A stretch of DNA of 64,000 nt from contig NZ_SMSE01000001.1 in NCBI RefSeq assembly GCF_004354085.1, positions 797,724 to 861,723 of the forward strand, given 5' to 3'. This document shows positions 28,974 through 37,591 of the stretch, piece after piece. The position numbers were made by a program, and so were the translations under genes. This stretch comes from Seongchinamella unica (lineage in GTDB: Bacteria; Pseudomonadota; Gammaproteobacteria; Pseudomonadales; Halieaceae). How positions within the stretch are numbered: position 1 is the first letter of the stretch; every line of letters starts with the position of its first letter. The notes below the pieces were generated by a model. That model was given only the letters and a program-made list of their open reading frames with translations. It had not been told where the DNA came from and did not search any database.

Positions 28974-29552
28974 ATGAAACGCATTTGCCTGGCCGTCCTG
29001 ACTTTGTTCCTGTGGAATCACGCGATGGCCGCCGACATTGAAGAACCGCAATGGACACTGGTAGACACCGTAGGCAAGGTCGAACTCCGTGAGTACGCCC
29101 CCAGCATCCGCGCCGTCACCCGCTTGCACAGTTCGGCAGAAACCACCTCCGGCTTCCAGCGACTGGCGGGCTTTATTTTCGGCGGCAACGACACCGGCCA
29201 GAAAATTGCCATGACCGCCCCGGTTGAAGAAACCCTCTATACCGACTCACCCGTCATGGCCTTCACCATGCCGTCTGAGTACGCCCTGGAAGACCTGCCC
29301 GACCCCAAAGATCACTCCGTGACCCTGCAGGAGATGCCCGGACGCACCATGGCGGCCATTCGTTTCTCCGGATGGGCCACCGGTGGCAAGGTCGACAGAA
29401 AGACCGATGAACTCATACAAACCCTGGCCCAGCATGGCATCGCGACCATCGGCGACCCGTCTCTGAACCAGTACAATCCGCCCTGGACGCCGCCGTTCCT
29501 GCGCCGCAATGAGATTATGGTGGAGATCAAGCTGCCTAGGGCAGACCGCTAA
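28974..29552 (+). CDS. SOUL family heme-binding protein
   Basis: 192 residues with a signal peptide (RICLAVLTLFLWNHAMA), then the SOUL domain beginning WTLVDTVGKVELREYAPSI and including KIAMTAPVEE and VMAFTMPSEY. It ends YNPPWTPPFLRRNEIMVEI, a typical family C-terminus. SOUL proteins bind heme or tetrapyrroles; the bacterial function is unclear, and the export signal points to the periplasm. It converges with a TonB-dependent receptor whose stop is 9 bp away. Confidence 0.87.
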   Translation: MKRICLAVLTLFLWNHAMAADIEEPQWTLVDTVGKVELREYAPSIRAVTRLHSSAETTSGFQRLAGFIFGGNDTGQKIAMTAPVEETLYTDSPVMAFTMPSEYALEDLPDPKDHSVTLQEMPGRTMAAIRFSGWATGGKVDRKTDELIQTLAQHGIATIGDPSLNQYNPPWTPPFLRRNEIMVEIKLPRADR

Positions 29553-29561
29553 TCAGCTCCC

Positions 29562-32171
29562 TCAGAAAAAGTTATACCTGAACTCCAGGCCGTACATGCG
29601 CGGCGGCCCCGACGTGGTCTGGAAGGCGCCGGTGGAATCAGCCACCGCCGCCGCGCCCATGTAGTAGAGTTCGTCGGTGGCATTGGCGACATACAGCGCG
29701 CCCTCGAAACGCGCGTCCGGACTCTGCCACCCCAGGCGCAGGTTCAGCAGGCCGAAATCATCGAAGGTGGACTGGCCCCGGTTCTGTCCGGAGCCGGCGT
29801 CAAGCCCCATGAAGATGTCATCCACGTAGCTGTAGTCGGCCCGCGGCACAAAGGTGCCCCAGCTGCTTTCCCAGGTGTACTGAATGGCCAGGCTGTAGGT
29901 CAGTTCCGGCACCTCGGCAAAGGGTTCATCACTGCGATCGACCACCGGCAGCGGCTGCTGGGCGAACAGGGCCCGGGTGCTGAACTGGGTTTCCTCGAAG
30001 TCCAGGTACTTGTAGTCGTTGTAACTGGCGGTAGCGAGCAGCAGCAGGCTGTCGCTGGCCGCCCATGACCATTCCAGTTCGCCGCCGACAATCCGGGTCT
30101 TGGACGCGTTATTCAGCACCACCCGGGGCGTGCCGCCACTGTCGAGTAGCACCTGGCGCAACTGCATGTCATCAAAATTGGTGCGGAATATGGCGCCATT
30201 GAGACGCATCCGTGAGCCCATGAAATCGAGCTTGAAGCCGAATTCGTAGTTGGCCACCAGTTCCGGCTCGACCGTGGCCTGACCGTCGACCCCGATGGGC
30301 TCGAAGGTACCGGATTTGAAGCCTTCGCCATAGGTCAGGTAGAGCATGGCTGAATCGACGCCGGTGTCAGCGAGCAGCGTGTCCGGCAACTGGTAGGCCA
30401 GGCTGACCATGGGGGTGACTTCGGTCCAGGTTTCATCCACATCGTCCTCGATATCCGGCACCAGTTGCTCGGCGGGAATGAGGTCGTAGACAAACTGGCC
30501 ATGGGCGTCGCGGGGAAACTGGTCGGCGATCAGCGAAAAAATATCCGCCGCCATCAGCGCATCCAGGTCGGTGATAATGCCAATACCCAGGTCCTGCAGG
30601 GGCAGGATACCCGGCACACCGGCGATGGCGTCAAAGGCAACATCCCTGAATGCGTTAACGTCGAGGAACTCGAGATCCACGCTCTGCTCGCGCTTCTCGC
30701 TGGTCCAGCGCAGGCCCGCGGTCAGTTCCAGGTTGTCGGTGAGGTCGTAGCTACCCTGGAAGAAGGCCGCGAAGGTGGTGTTTTCCAGCTCGTAGGTCTG
30801 GCGCTCCCCGCTGGGATCGTTGAACAGCATGATCGGGTTGGGCACGAACAGGATGGAACCGGAGGGCGCGGAAGAGGAGGTATCGGTGCCGTCGTCGATA
30901 TCCTCATTCATGGCAAACAGGCCGGCGGTATAGGTGAAGCGATCATCGAAAGCCGTGCCATTGAGCTGCAACTCCTGGCTGATGTGCTTGCGATCGCTGG
31001 ACGTACTGCCGGCGCGATAGCGGGATGAAATAACCAGCTCGGTGACCTCGTTGTCCGGGTTGCCGAAATTGCCGGACTTCTCCTGGTCCCCGTAGCCGGT
31101 AATACTCTTGAAGCTCAGGTCCTCACTGATTTCCCACTCCACGGTCAGGCCCAGCAGCAGATTTTCCAGTTTGAAATTAATCCGGTGCTCGGACGTCGTG
31201 CGGTAGTCATCATCGAGCGCCCTTGAGCGGGCGCAGGCATCCCCGAACACTTTACTCTGGGCGATGAAGCCGTCCCGCACCGGGGTGGCATCGTTGTTGT
31301 AGGCGTCCACCGGGATCAGGTCTCCCGGGAAGATCCGGTTGCCGAACAGCGAGTCTTCACCCTGGTAGCTGCTGCCAACCATAAAGCGGCAGTTGGTGGC
31401 CGGCTGGACCTCGTCCGTGTCGCCATAGTAGGCCAGCGCATCCAGGCTGAAACTGTCTCCCGGTAACCAGCGCAGCTGCAGGGCGGCGGACTTGCGATCC
31501 TCGGAAGCCTCGCGCTGGCCAGTGGTAACATTCTTCTGGTAGCCATCCCGGGAGATAGAGCCCAGGGTAACCTTCGATAACAGGGTATCGCCCACCAGCG
31601 GTACGTTTACCGTGGCCTTGAGGTCCTGGCGGTCGTAGTTGCCCAGCCGCGCATCGACAAAACCACCGAACTCCGCCTCCGGGCCATTGGTGGTCAACAC
31701 GATCGCCCCCGCGGTGGTGTTCTTGCCGAACAGCGTGCCCTGGGGTCCACGCAGGACCTGCACGCTCTGCACATCCAGCAGGTCCAGCAACTGGCCGTCC
31801 TTGCGCGGAATGTACAGCCCGTCAATGTACACCCCCACCGGCGCATCCACCCGGGAGCCGTCGTCCCGCTGGCCAATGCCCCGGATCCAGATCTGGGCGG
31901 CGCTGCTCTGGTCGATCTGCAGGCCCGGCGTTTGCAGGCCAAGGTCCTTGAGGTTGGTGACACCGGCATTGCGCAGCTGATTGCCGGTGAAGGCGGTGAC
32001 GGAGACCGGCACGTCCTGCATGGCCTCGGTGCGCTTGCGCGCGGTGACGATGACCTCCTCCAGTACCTGGGCACCAAGGCCGGGGCTGGCCAGCGAGGCT
32101 GCCGTGGCCGCGGCTGCCAGACAGGCGCCGGACAGTAAGAGAGAGTGAAGTTGCTGGATACGCGTTTGCAT
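29562..32171 (-). CDS. TonB-dependent receptor
   Basis: 869 residues. A signal peptide is followed by a TonB box region EEVIVTARKR and a plug domain with GLQTPGLQIDQSSAAQIWIRG and VQVLRGPQGTLFGKNTTAG. The 22-strand barrel ends in EFRYNFF with the C-terminal Phe. The plug sequence is of the large proteobacterial group that imports hydrophobic or plant- and algae-derived substrates as well as siderophores, so the ligand is uncertain. It precedes no transporter partner; the PhyH-type oxygenase lies upstream on the same strand. Confidence 0.92.
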   Translation of the reverse strand: MQTRIQQLHSLLLSGACLAAAATAASLASPGLGAQVLEEVIVTARKRTEAMQDVPVSVTAFTGNQLRNAGVTNLKDLGLQTPGLQIDQSSAAQIWIRGIGQRDDGSRVDAPVGVYIDGLYIPRKDGQLLDLLDVQSVQVLRGPQGTLFGKNTTAGAIVLTTNGPEAEFGGFVDARLGNYDRQDLKATVNVPLVGDTLLSKVTLGSISRDGYQKNVTTGQREASEDRKSAALQLRWLPGDSFSLDALAYYGDTDEVQPATNCRFMVGSSYQGEDSLFGNRIFPGDLIPVDAYNNDATPVRDGFIAQSKVFGDACARSRALDDDYRTTSEHRINFKLENLLLGLTVEWEISEDLSFKSITGYGDQEKSGNFGNPDNEVTELVISSRYRAGSTSSDRKHISQELQLNGTAFDDRFTYTAGLFAMNEDIDDGTDTSSSAPSGSILFVPNPIMLFNDPSGERQTYELENTTFAAFFQGSYDLTDNLELTAGLRWTSEKREQSVDLEFLDVNAFRDVAFDAIAGVPGILPLQDLGIGIITDLDALMAADIFSLIADQFPRDAHGQFVYDLIPAEQLVPDIEDDVDETWTEVTPMVSLAYQLPDTLLADTGVDSAMLYLTYGEGFKSGTFEPIGVDGQATVEPELVANYEFGFKLDFMGSRMRLNGAIFRTNFDDMQLRQVLLDSGGTPRVVLNNASKTRIVGGELEWSWAASDSLLLLATASYNDYKYLDFEETQFSTRALFAQQPLPVVDRSDEPFAEVPELTYSLAIQYTWESSWGTFVPRADYSYVDDIFMGLDAGSGQNRGQSTFDDFGLLNLRLGWQSPDARFEGALYVANATDELYYMGAAAVADSTGAFQTTSGPPRMYGLEFRYNFF

Positions 32172-32345
32172 GTCGAAACCACCCTTTGCTTGTAGTTATT
32201 GTCAGATCTTCAGGTTCTCGAGCGACGGTCTGCTGCCTGCAGCAGCGCCTGTGAGTAGCCGCCGTGCGCCGTGAACTATTGTAAGCCTATGTCAGCCCCG
32301 GCAGTTTGCCGCCCCATCGAGTACAAATAATCAGACCGAAAACCG

Positions 32346-33242
32346 CTACTGCTCTCCGCTATCGGGCAGTGCCCGCTTGGGGTGCATGCCGTTACACATG
32401 CCGGCAAAGGGCGGGTGAATGGAGTAGCCCAGCATGCGCCGAATATTTTCCGACACACTGGCGGCGGTCTCCCGGGACACCGAGAGAAAGAAGTTCTCCT
32501 GGGTCCGCAGCCAGGGTTCACAGTACTGCGCGGTGATCGCCAGCCGGCTGGCCCCGCTGTCGTTGGCCCCGCCGCCATGCCACAGGTTGCCCAGAAACAG
32601 GATGCAGGCACCGGCGGGCATGACGGCACTCACCCGAGGGTCATCTGCCCCGGGAACACGATCCTGGCCCCACTGGTGGCTGCCGGGTATGGCCACCGTG
32701 GCGCCGTTCCGCTCGGTAAAGTCATCGAGGGCAAACACCGTGGCCACCGACAGCGCCGGTCGCGGGCGCGGCCAGGGATAGAACCCGTCATCGATGTGCA
32801 GTGGCTGCGCCGGCGAGCCGTCGAGTATATTGATGACCTGGGCCTGGGACAGGAGGTAATTGGGCATCAGCAGCCGGTCGAGGTGGGCCAGCACCAGGGG
32901 GTGCTCGATAAAAGGGTCCGCCGCCCGGAGCTTCTCCGGTACGCCGTAAATGCGCTGGGTGCGCTCGCCCTCGAAGGAGTTGCGGCCCAATTTTTCCAGG
33001 TGCGGGCGGGACTGCTGCCGCAGGGCCCCTATCTGCTCGGGCGACGCCATATCGGGGAGGATGATAAACCCGTCACGCAGCAGTTGCCGGTGCTGGGTTT
33101 CCACCAGCTCGGGGTCCAGCCCGGCGGCCTCCTCACTGCGGGTGAAGCCATGGGTGCGGGCAAGATCGGCACCCACATAGTCGGCAAGGGAATCGATTTG
33201 CCGGAACCTGGGGTCGTCCCGTCCGCTGCGCTGCTTTTTCAT
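32346..33242 (-). CDS. Phytanoyl-CoA dioxygenase (PhyH) family protein
   Basis: About 298 residues from ATG 33242, which has GAGG about 9 nt upstream; in-frame starts at 33248 and 33281 are less well placed. The Fe(II) facial triad is visible as HIDDG and NLWHGGGAND, with a 2OG-binding Arg in SRLAITAQY. The family hydroxylates hydrophobic acids, their CoA esters or small alkaloid-like molecules. The gene lies between a TonB receptor and a DJ-1 protein without overlap, so its role is not set by context. Confidence 0.84.
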   Translation of the reverse strand: MKKQRSGRDDPRFRQIDSLADYVGADLARTHGFTRSEEAAGLDPELVETQHRQLLRDGFIILPDMASPEQIGALRQQSRPHLEKLGRNSFEGERTQRIYGVPEKLRAADPFIEHPLVLAHLDRLLMPNYLLSQAQVINILDGSPAQPLHIDDGFYPWPRPRPALSVATVFALDDFTERNGATVAIPGSHQWGQDRVPGADDPRVSAVMPAGACILFLGNLWHGGGANDSGASRLAITAQYCEPWLRTQENFFLSVSRETAASVSENIRRMLGYSIHPPFAGMCNGMHPKRALPDSGEQ

Positions 33243-33353
33243 AGCCATCGCCCTCATGCCGCATTGAGCAAATAATGCCATGTTAGCGGCTTACCGGCAC
33301 CTGCCGTGATTGTTATCCGCTGCCGGCGGGGACGCAGGCTTTGAGCTCCCGCC

Positions 33354-34037
33354 TCAGCGCGTGTTCAATAACTCCAGCAGGTGATCGGCTACCTGTTCCG
33401 AGGAGGCCGGGTTCTGGCCGGTCACCAGCTTGCCGTCGACCACCGCATGAGGCTGCCAGTCCGGCGCCGCGCTGTAGTGACCGCCCAGATCCTGCAGTTT
33501 ATCCTCCAGCAGGAAGGGGACCACCTCGCTGAGCCCCACCGCCGCCTCCTCGCTGTTGCTGAAACCGCTGACCACCCTGCCCTTGACCAGCGGCTGGCCG
33601 TCAGCGGATCGCGCGTTAACCAGCACCGCGGGCGCATGGCAAACCGCGGCAACCGGCTTACCGGCTGCAATGAACCGCTCGATCAGGCCGATGGAATCGG
33701 CATTGTTCGCAAGATCCCACAGCGGGCCGTGGCCGCCGGGATAAAAGACCGCGTCAAAGCCGTCAGGATCGACCTCGCTCAGCGGCACTGTACTGGCCAG
33801 CAGATCCTGGGCCTGCTTATCGTTCCTGAAGCGCTCCGTGGCTGACGTCTGGGCCTCCGGCGCATCACTCTTGGGGTCCAGCGGCGGCTGGCCACCGGCC
33901 GGTGAACTGAGGGTGATCTGCGCGCCGGCATCCAGCAGTCGATAGTAAGGCGCCGCGAACTCTTCCAGCCAGAATCCCGTTTTCTCGCCGGTGTCGCCCA
34001 GTTGATCGTGAGATGTTAAGACCATTAGTACTTTCAT
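33354..34037 (-). CDS. DJ-1/PfpI family protein (type 1 glutamine amidotransferase-like)
   Basis: 227 residues starting with MKVLMVLTSHDQLGDTGEKT at ATG 34037. Any start further upstream would run through the tRNA region and is rejected. The nucleophile Cys occurs in the elbow AAVCHAPAVL, with GFDAVFYPGGHGPLWDL before it. These features and ETGEKTG-like N-termini match the Hsp31-like/glyoxalase III subgroup that deals with methylglyoxal or protein glycation. It is the last gene before tRNA-Arg. Confidence 0.86.
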   Translation of the reverse strand: MKVLMVLTSHDQLGDTGEKTGFWLEEFAAPYYRLLDAGAQITLSSPAGGQPPLDPKSDAPEAQTSATERFRNDKQAQDLLASTVPLSEVDPDGFDAVFYPGGHGPLWDLANNADSIGLIERFIAAGKPVAAVCHAPAVLVNARSADGQPLVKGRVVSGFSNSEEAAVGLSEVVPFLLEDKLQDLGGHYSAAPDWQPHAVVDGKLVTGQNPASSEQVADHLLELLNTR

Positions 34038-34120
34038 CGACAGACACTCCGTATAAATGTTGAGAAAATGGGCAGCTACGTCACCGGCTTCTCGCCGGAT
34101 TGGCTGGGATCGCGAAAACC

Positions 34121-34148
34121 TTGAAAACGCGTTGCAGCTCACTATGGT
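34121..34148 (+). promoter_or_regulatory. Sigma70-type promoter of tRNA-Arg
   Basis: TTGAAA (34121-34126) and TATGGT (34143-34148) are 16 bp apart. They lie 51 bp upstream of the tRNA, in the only non-coding stretch available for its transcription. Confidence 0.5.
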
Positions 34149-34199
34149 AGCTGAGGGATGGACGGAATCCCACATGGCTGGTAGTATCCGCGCCTCAAA

Positions 34200-34276
<77 letters not shown>

Positions 34277-34288
34277 TCTTACAAAAAG

Positions 34289-34311
34289 CCCGGCCTCGCG
34301 CCGGGTTTTTT
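34289..34311 (+). terminator. Terminator of tRNA-Arg
   Basis: CCCGGC and GCCGGG arms (6 bp, 5-nt loop) are followed by six T. The flanking ACAAAAA before and TTTTTTGT after also pair, so it may work in both directions. Confidence 0.88.
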
Positions 34312-34350
34312 GTAAGACCGCCTGACTGAGGGCCAGATTCGGTTCTCCCA

Positions 34351-34381
34351 GGTTCGACAAATCGCGCCAGCGATTTGAACC
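34351..34381. repeat. Inverted repeat downstream of tRNA-Arg
   Basis: GGTTC-GAC-AAATCGC and GCGATTT-GAACC pair around a GCCA loop, giving a 12-bp stem with a 3-nt bulge. There is no T-run. It is part of the 353-bp gene-free stretch 34277-34629, which holds the terminator, this and the next inverted repeat and the partial tRNA copy. Confidence 0.65.
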
Positions 34382-34406
34382 GAGCCATAGGCGAGCCCGC
34401 AGGGCT

Positions 34407-34428
34407 GCAACACCCTGCAGGGTGTTGC
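34407..34428. repeat. 22-bp perfect palindrome
   Basis: GCAACACCCTG is followed directly by its reverse complement CAGGGTGTTGC. The palindrome abuts the partial tRNA copy that starts at 34434. Confidence 0.75.
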
Positions 34429-34433
34429 GGGTT

Positions 34434-34453
34434 AATCCTCTCAGGCGGGCCAT
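34434..34453 (+). repeat. Partial copy of the tRNA-Arg 3' end (possible att remnant)
   Basis: The 20 nt from AATCCTCTC to GGGCCAT match tRNA positions 34258-34277 at 19 of 20 bases (A for G at 34443). tRNA 3' ends are common integrase target sites, so this may be a relic attachment site. It may equally be the scar of a lost tandem tRNA gene or part of a repeat family. No integrase gene is in the window. Confidence 0.6.
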
Positions 34454-34629
34454 TCTCTCATTGACCCTTCCGGTCGGTTGGGAAACAGGCTCTCCCACAG
34501 TATTGGGGCCGGAATTCATCGGTTACCAATGCAAAAGAACTCCACCCGCAGTCGCCGGGCGCTCTCAACGGCGACTTCTTTAGCTCCCAACGAATCAGAC
34601 CAGCGGTATTAAACCAAACCCGCCTCTGA

Positions 34630-36465
34630 TTAATCTTCAGCCAGTTCGTACGCCAGCAGCACGTTGCCCGGCATATGGAAATAGATACCGTAACCGCTGT
34701 TCACGTAGAGCCGACGGCCCTTGAGCACCGGGCCAGTGCCGCCGCCGAAAGAGCCACCCCGGGCACGGGTGCCGCCAAGCGTGTCGTATTCAACCGCCGT
34801 ATCGATATCCCACAGCACCTTGCCGTCGGCCGCGCGGTAGGCGCGCAAGCGCCCATCCATCGCGCCGCCGAGCACGCCACCAGGAAACGCCGACGCGGGC
34901 GATGACAGCCCAGGCTGACAGAACTCTCGACCGTCACAGCGGTCCTCTGCCCGCTGGTACCAGAGCACTTTGCCGGTCATCAGGTCCAGTGCATACATAC
35001 CCGGATAGGGTTTGCCCGGCCAGCGCGCTCCACCGTCAAAGTCCGACATGGGGACATACACCGTATTACCGTCAACCGCCATGCCAAAATGAACGCCGCC
35101 CTGAATACCCCCGCGTCCCAGCTTCTGATGCCACAAAACCCGGCCGTTGGCATCCGGATCGAGGGCGTAGACATCGCCCGATTTTTGGCCCGCAATCAGC
35201 ACGTCACGGCCAGCAGCGGACTGCGCTATGATTACCGCGGCACCAAAGTCATAGTCCGGGCCGTCCTCCGGGGGGCAGTTGATCCTCTCTTCCGTTTCAC
35301 AGCCCATGTTCCAGGCGTCACCGCTGGTCATTTGCTGGTGCCACCGGATACTGCCATCTTTCATCTCCAGGGCAAGAATGGCATCGCTGGTGTCATTTGC
35401 CGGCGACGAATAATTGGTGCCGGTACCGACGTACATTACCCCGCGTTTGGGATCCAGGGCCGGAGTATTCCAGATGGGTGCGCCGGAGGGTGCGAGGCGC
35501 GCGGTGCCCACACTGTTTTCACCCACCTTGCGCGCCGGTTCATCGATACTGTGGGCTGTCCACAGCTTCTCCCCGCTTAGCGCATCATAAACGGCAACAC
35601 CGCCCCTGAACGTGCAGCAGGCATAGGAAGGGTCTGCAGCCGCTGTGACTTCCAGTGCCGAAAGCGGCACATACAAACGGCCCTCGTGCAGCGCCGGAGC
35701 AGCCGTCAGTGTCAGGCTGGGGTGATCACCTGCCCGGTCGCGCCAGGCCAGTTCACCGGTCACCGCACTCAGTGCGTACACGTTGCCCACCAGGTCGCCG
35801 AAATACACCAGCGGATGGCTGCGCTCACCGGCCTCCCAGGACGCCACCACGATACCCGTACGGACCTCGGCAACGGTGCTGAAGGCCCAGCGCAAACACC
35901 CGGTGTCCTCATCGAGCGCATATACCGTGCCGTTCTGGCTGCCAACGTAGAGCGCGCCGCCGGCAAAGGCGGGTTGGGACCTCGCACGCACTGCCTGCGG
36001 GTAGGCGAAAGCCCACTTCAGGCGCAGCTGCGCAACATTGCTCGCATCAATCTCCGTTAATGTGTCGTCAAACCGCCGCTGGTTATTAAGCTCAACGCCC
36101 CAACCCGCCATGTGTGGGGGCTGGCTATAATCGAACTCGGCAGCCGCTCCCTCGCAAACTGGCGGCAGGCTGACGGCGTCATCCTCCGCCATGCTGTGAC
36201 CGGTGAGGAACTCTGCCACCTGCTGACGCTGCCCGTCACTCAGTGCGCTGGCCTGCTCACGCATCACGCCGTCAGTCAGCGCACGATATATCGAACCTGC
36301 TGACATGACCTGAAGCAGGCTAAGCTGCGGGGCCTTGGCTACGTTCCCGCCATGGCACTGCTGGCAGTGCTGCTCATACAGCGCTTTACCAGGCTCGATA
36401 GCGGCGGCTTGCGCCAGGCCGGTAAACCACAGTCCAATCATGGCAACCGCGAATCCGGTTTTCAT
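34630..36465 (-). CDS. Quinohemoprotein (PQQ beta-propeller with N-terminal cytochrome c)
   Basis: 611 residues. A signal peptide (MKTGFAVAMIGLWFTGLAQA) and a small cytochrome c domain with CQQCH near residue 34 come first. A PQQ-type beta-propeller follows, with repeated blades such as GTVYALDEDTGCLRWAFS, GDVYALDPDANGRVLWHQK and MYALDLMTGKVLWYQ. The heme-first order and size resemble polyvinyl-alcohol dehydrogenase (cytochrome) rather than type II alcohol dehydrogenases, which have a C-terminal heme. It probably oxidises a primary or secondary alcohol in the periplasm. It overlaps the upstream GST gene by 4 nt. Confidence 0.85.
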   Translation of the reverse strand: MKTGFAVAMIGLWFTGLAQAAAIEPGKALYEQHCQQCHGGNVAKAPQLSLLQVMSAGSIYRALTDGVMREQASALSDGQRQQVAEFLTGHSMAEDDAVSLPPVCEGAAAEFDYSQPPHMAGWGVELNNQRRFDDTLTEIDASNVAQLRLKWAFAYPQAVRARSQPAFAGGALYVGSQNGTVYALDEDTGCLRWAFSTVAEVRTGIVVASWEAGERSHPLVYFGDLVGNVYALSAVTGELAWRDRAGDHPSLTLTAAPALHEGRLYVPLSALEVTAAADPSYACCTFRGGVAVYDALSGEKLWTAHSIDEPARKVGENSVGTARLAPSGAPIWNTPALDPKRGVMYVGTGTNYSSPANDTSDAILALEMKDGSIRWHQQMTSGDAWNMGCETEERINCPPEDGPDYDFGAAVIIAQSAAGRDVLIAGQKSGDVYALDPDANGRVLWHQKLGRGGIQGGVHFGMAVDGNTVYVPMSDFDGGARWPGKPYPGMYALDLMTGKVLWYQRAEDRCDGREFCQPGLSSPASAFPGGVLGGAMDGRLRAYRAADGKVLWDIDTAVEYDTLGGTRARGGSFGGGTGPVLKGRRLYVNSGYGIYFHMPGNVLLAYELAED

Positions 36466-37382
36466 AGTCCTTCCACCCTGTAACCCGCTCGCGGAAAATG
36501 CACCACCACCTCACCGGCCCGCTCGTCGCTTCGCGCGACTGCGACATCATACTGGCTTAACCTGACCAGCCGTCCTCGCACCGGTACGGCGCCATAATCC
36601 TCGGGCGTAACCGTCACCACCCTGTCGAGTTCAAGCTTCGGCCAGGCATCCACATCCAGCAAAGGCCTGGCCAGTGAGTGGGTGGAGCTGGAAATCTTGA
36701 GCGCCTCGCTTGCTTTCATCACCGTTGGCCGACCATGGCCGAAGGCCTTCATGCGCTGTTCCCAGGCTTCAAGAAGGGGCAGGTTTTTCATCAGCTCGTC
36801 GGCATGAGCAATGTTGCTACGACACATCCACACAGGTGCGTAACAGGATGCATCGGCCCAACTGACGGTGTCGCCCAGCAGGAACGAGCGCTCATCGGCA
36901 AGCATGTCCTCGATACGTTGCAGGCCCGCGCGAAACCGGGCAAACAGGCTGGGCAACTGTTGCGGCAAGGATTTTCGATCGAGAAAGTCGAAGAAGGCAA
37001 ACCTGTCGGCGAGAATCGCCTCGGGTAAATCCTGGTTAGTTCCCATCGCAAGGCCCGCCCCGGGGATGAACAGGGACGCGTCACTCCAGGCGGCAATCAC
37101 CGCGCAAAGGCCCTGGTTGTCGCCGGGGAAAAGCGACGGCCCCGCTCCCAGGTCATTCAACTCCGTGGCGATACGCTGGGTATCGCAGAACACATCGGCG
37201 CCGATTTGCATTACGGGAGTTTTGCGGTAACCGCCGGTTAACGCCGTCAGGTCTGGCTTGGGCATAACCATGGGTATCTCTACCGATCGCCAGGACAGCT
37301 CTTTTATACCCAGGGCGACTCTTACCTTCTCGGCGAAGGGAGACGCATCGAAGTGATGGAGGATTACTTCCTGGGACGACAT
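36462..37382 (-). CDS. Glutathione S-transferase-like protein, extended
   Basis: 306 residues. A GST N-terminal thioredoxin fold (ILHHFDASPFAEKVRVALG, TPVMQIGADVFCDT) and a helical domain (FLLGDTVSWADASCYAPVW) are followed by about 80 extra residues with a beta-rich tail (TPEDYGAVPVRGRLVRLS). The length is well above the usual 200-230. It is translationally coupled (ATGA overlap) to the quinohemoprotein, which suggests handling of a reactive aldehyde or epoxide product. That role is inference. Confidence 0.75.
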   Translation of the reverse strand: MSSQEVILHHFDASPFAEKVRVALGIKELSWRSVEIPMVMPKPDLTALTGGYRKTPVMQIGADVFCDTQRIATELNDLGAGPSLFPGDNQGLCAVIAAWSDASLFIPGAGLAMGTNQDLPEAILADRFAFFDFLDRKSLPQQLPSLFARFRAGLQRIEDMLADERSFLLGDTVSWADASCYAPVWMCRSNIAHADELMKNLPLLEAWEQRMKAFGHGRPTVMKASEALKISSSTHSLARPLLDVDAWPKLELDRVVTVTPEDYGAVPVRGRLVRLSQYDVAVARSDERAGEVVVHFPRAGYRVEGL

Positions 37383-37490
37383 AGGATCAACATGGGAGCT
37401 TCGCCCTGGTCGCGCACCATCTCATAGGCCAGGTTGATGTCCAGGTTCTCAGTGATTTGCCAGCTCTTGCGCTGCAATGTGATGCTCTTG
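37383..37490 (-). pseudogene. Probable remnant of a TonB-dependent receptor
   Basis: The minus strand translates in one frame as LQRKSWQITENLDINLAYEM and on to a stop just inside the GST gene. The KSWQITENLDI stretch looks like a barrel segment of TonB-dependent receptors (a phrase of the type SWQITDNLxLKY). No start, ribosome site or further homologous sequence was found in the rest of the 209-bp gap between GST and the Rieske gene. The short length keeps this tentative. Confidence 0.4.
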
Positions 37491-37591
37491 TTAATAATGA
37501 TTATGCTCCTGGTTTTTCATATCTTCGTTGTTAAAAATTATCCAACATTGGGCTCCCGACTTTTTTGCCCGGTAAACTCCCTGCTGTATTT

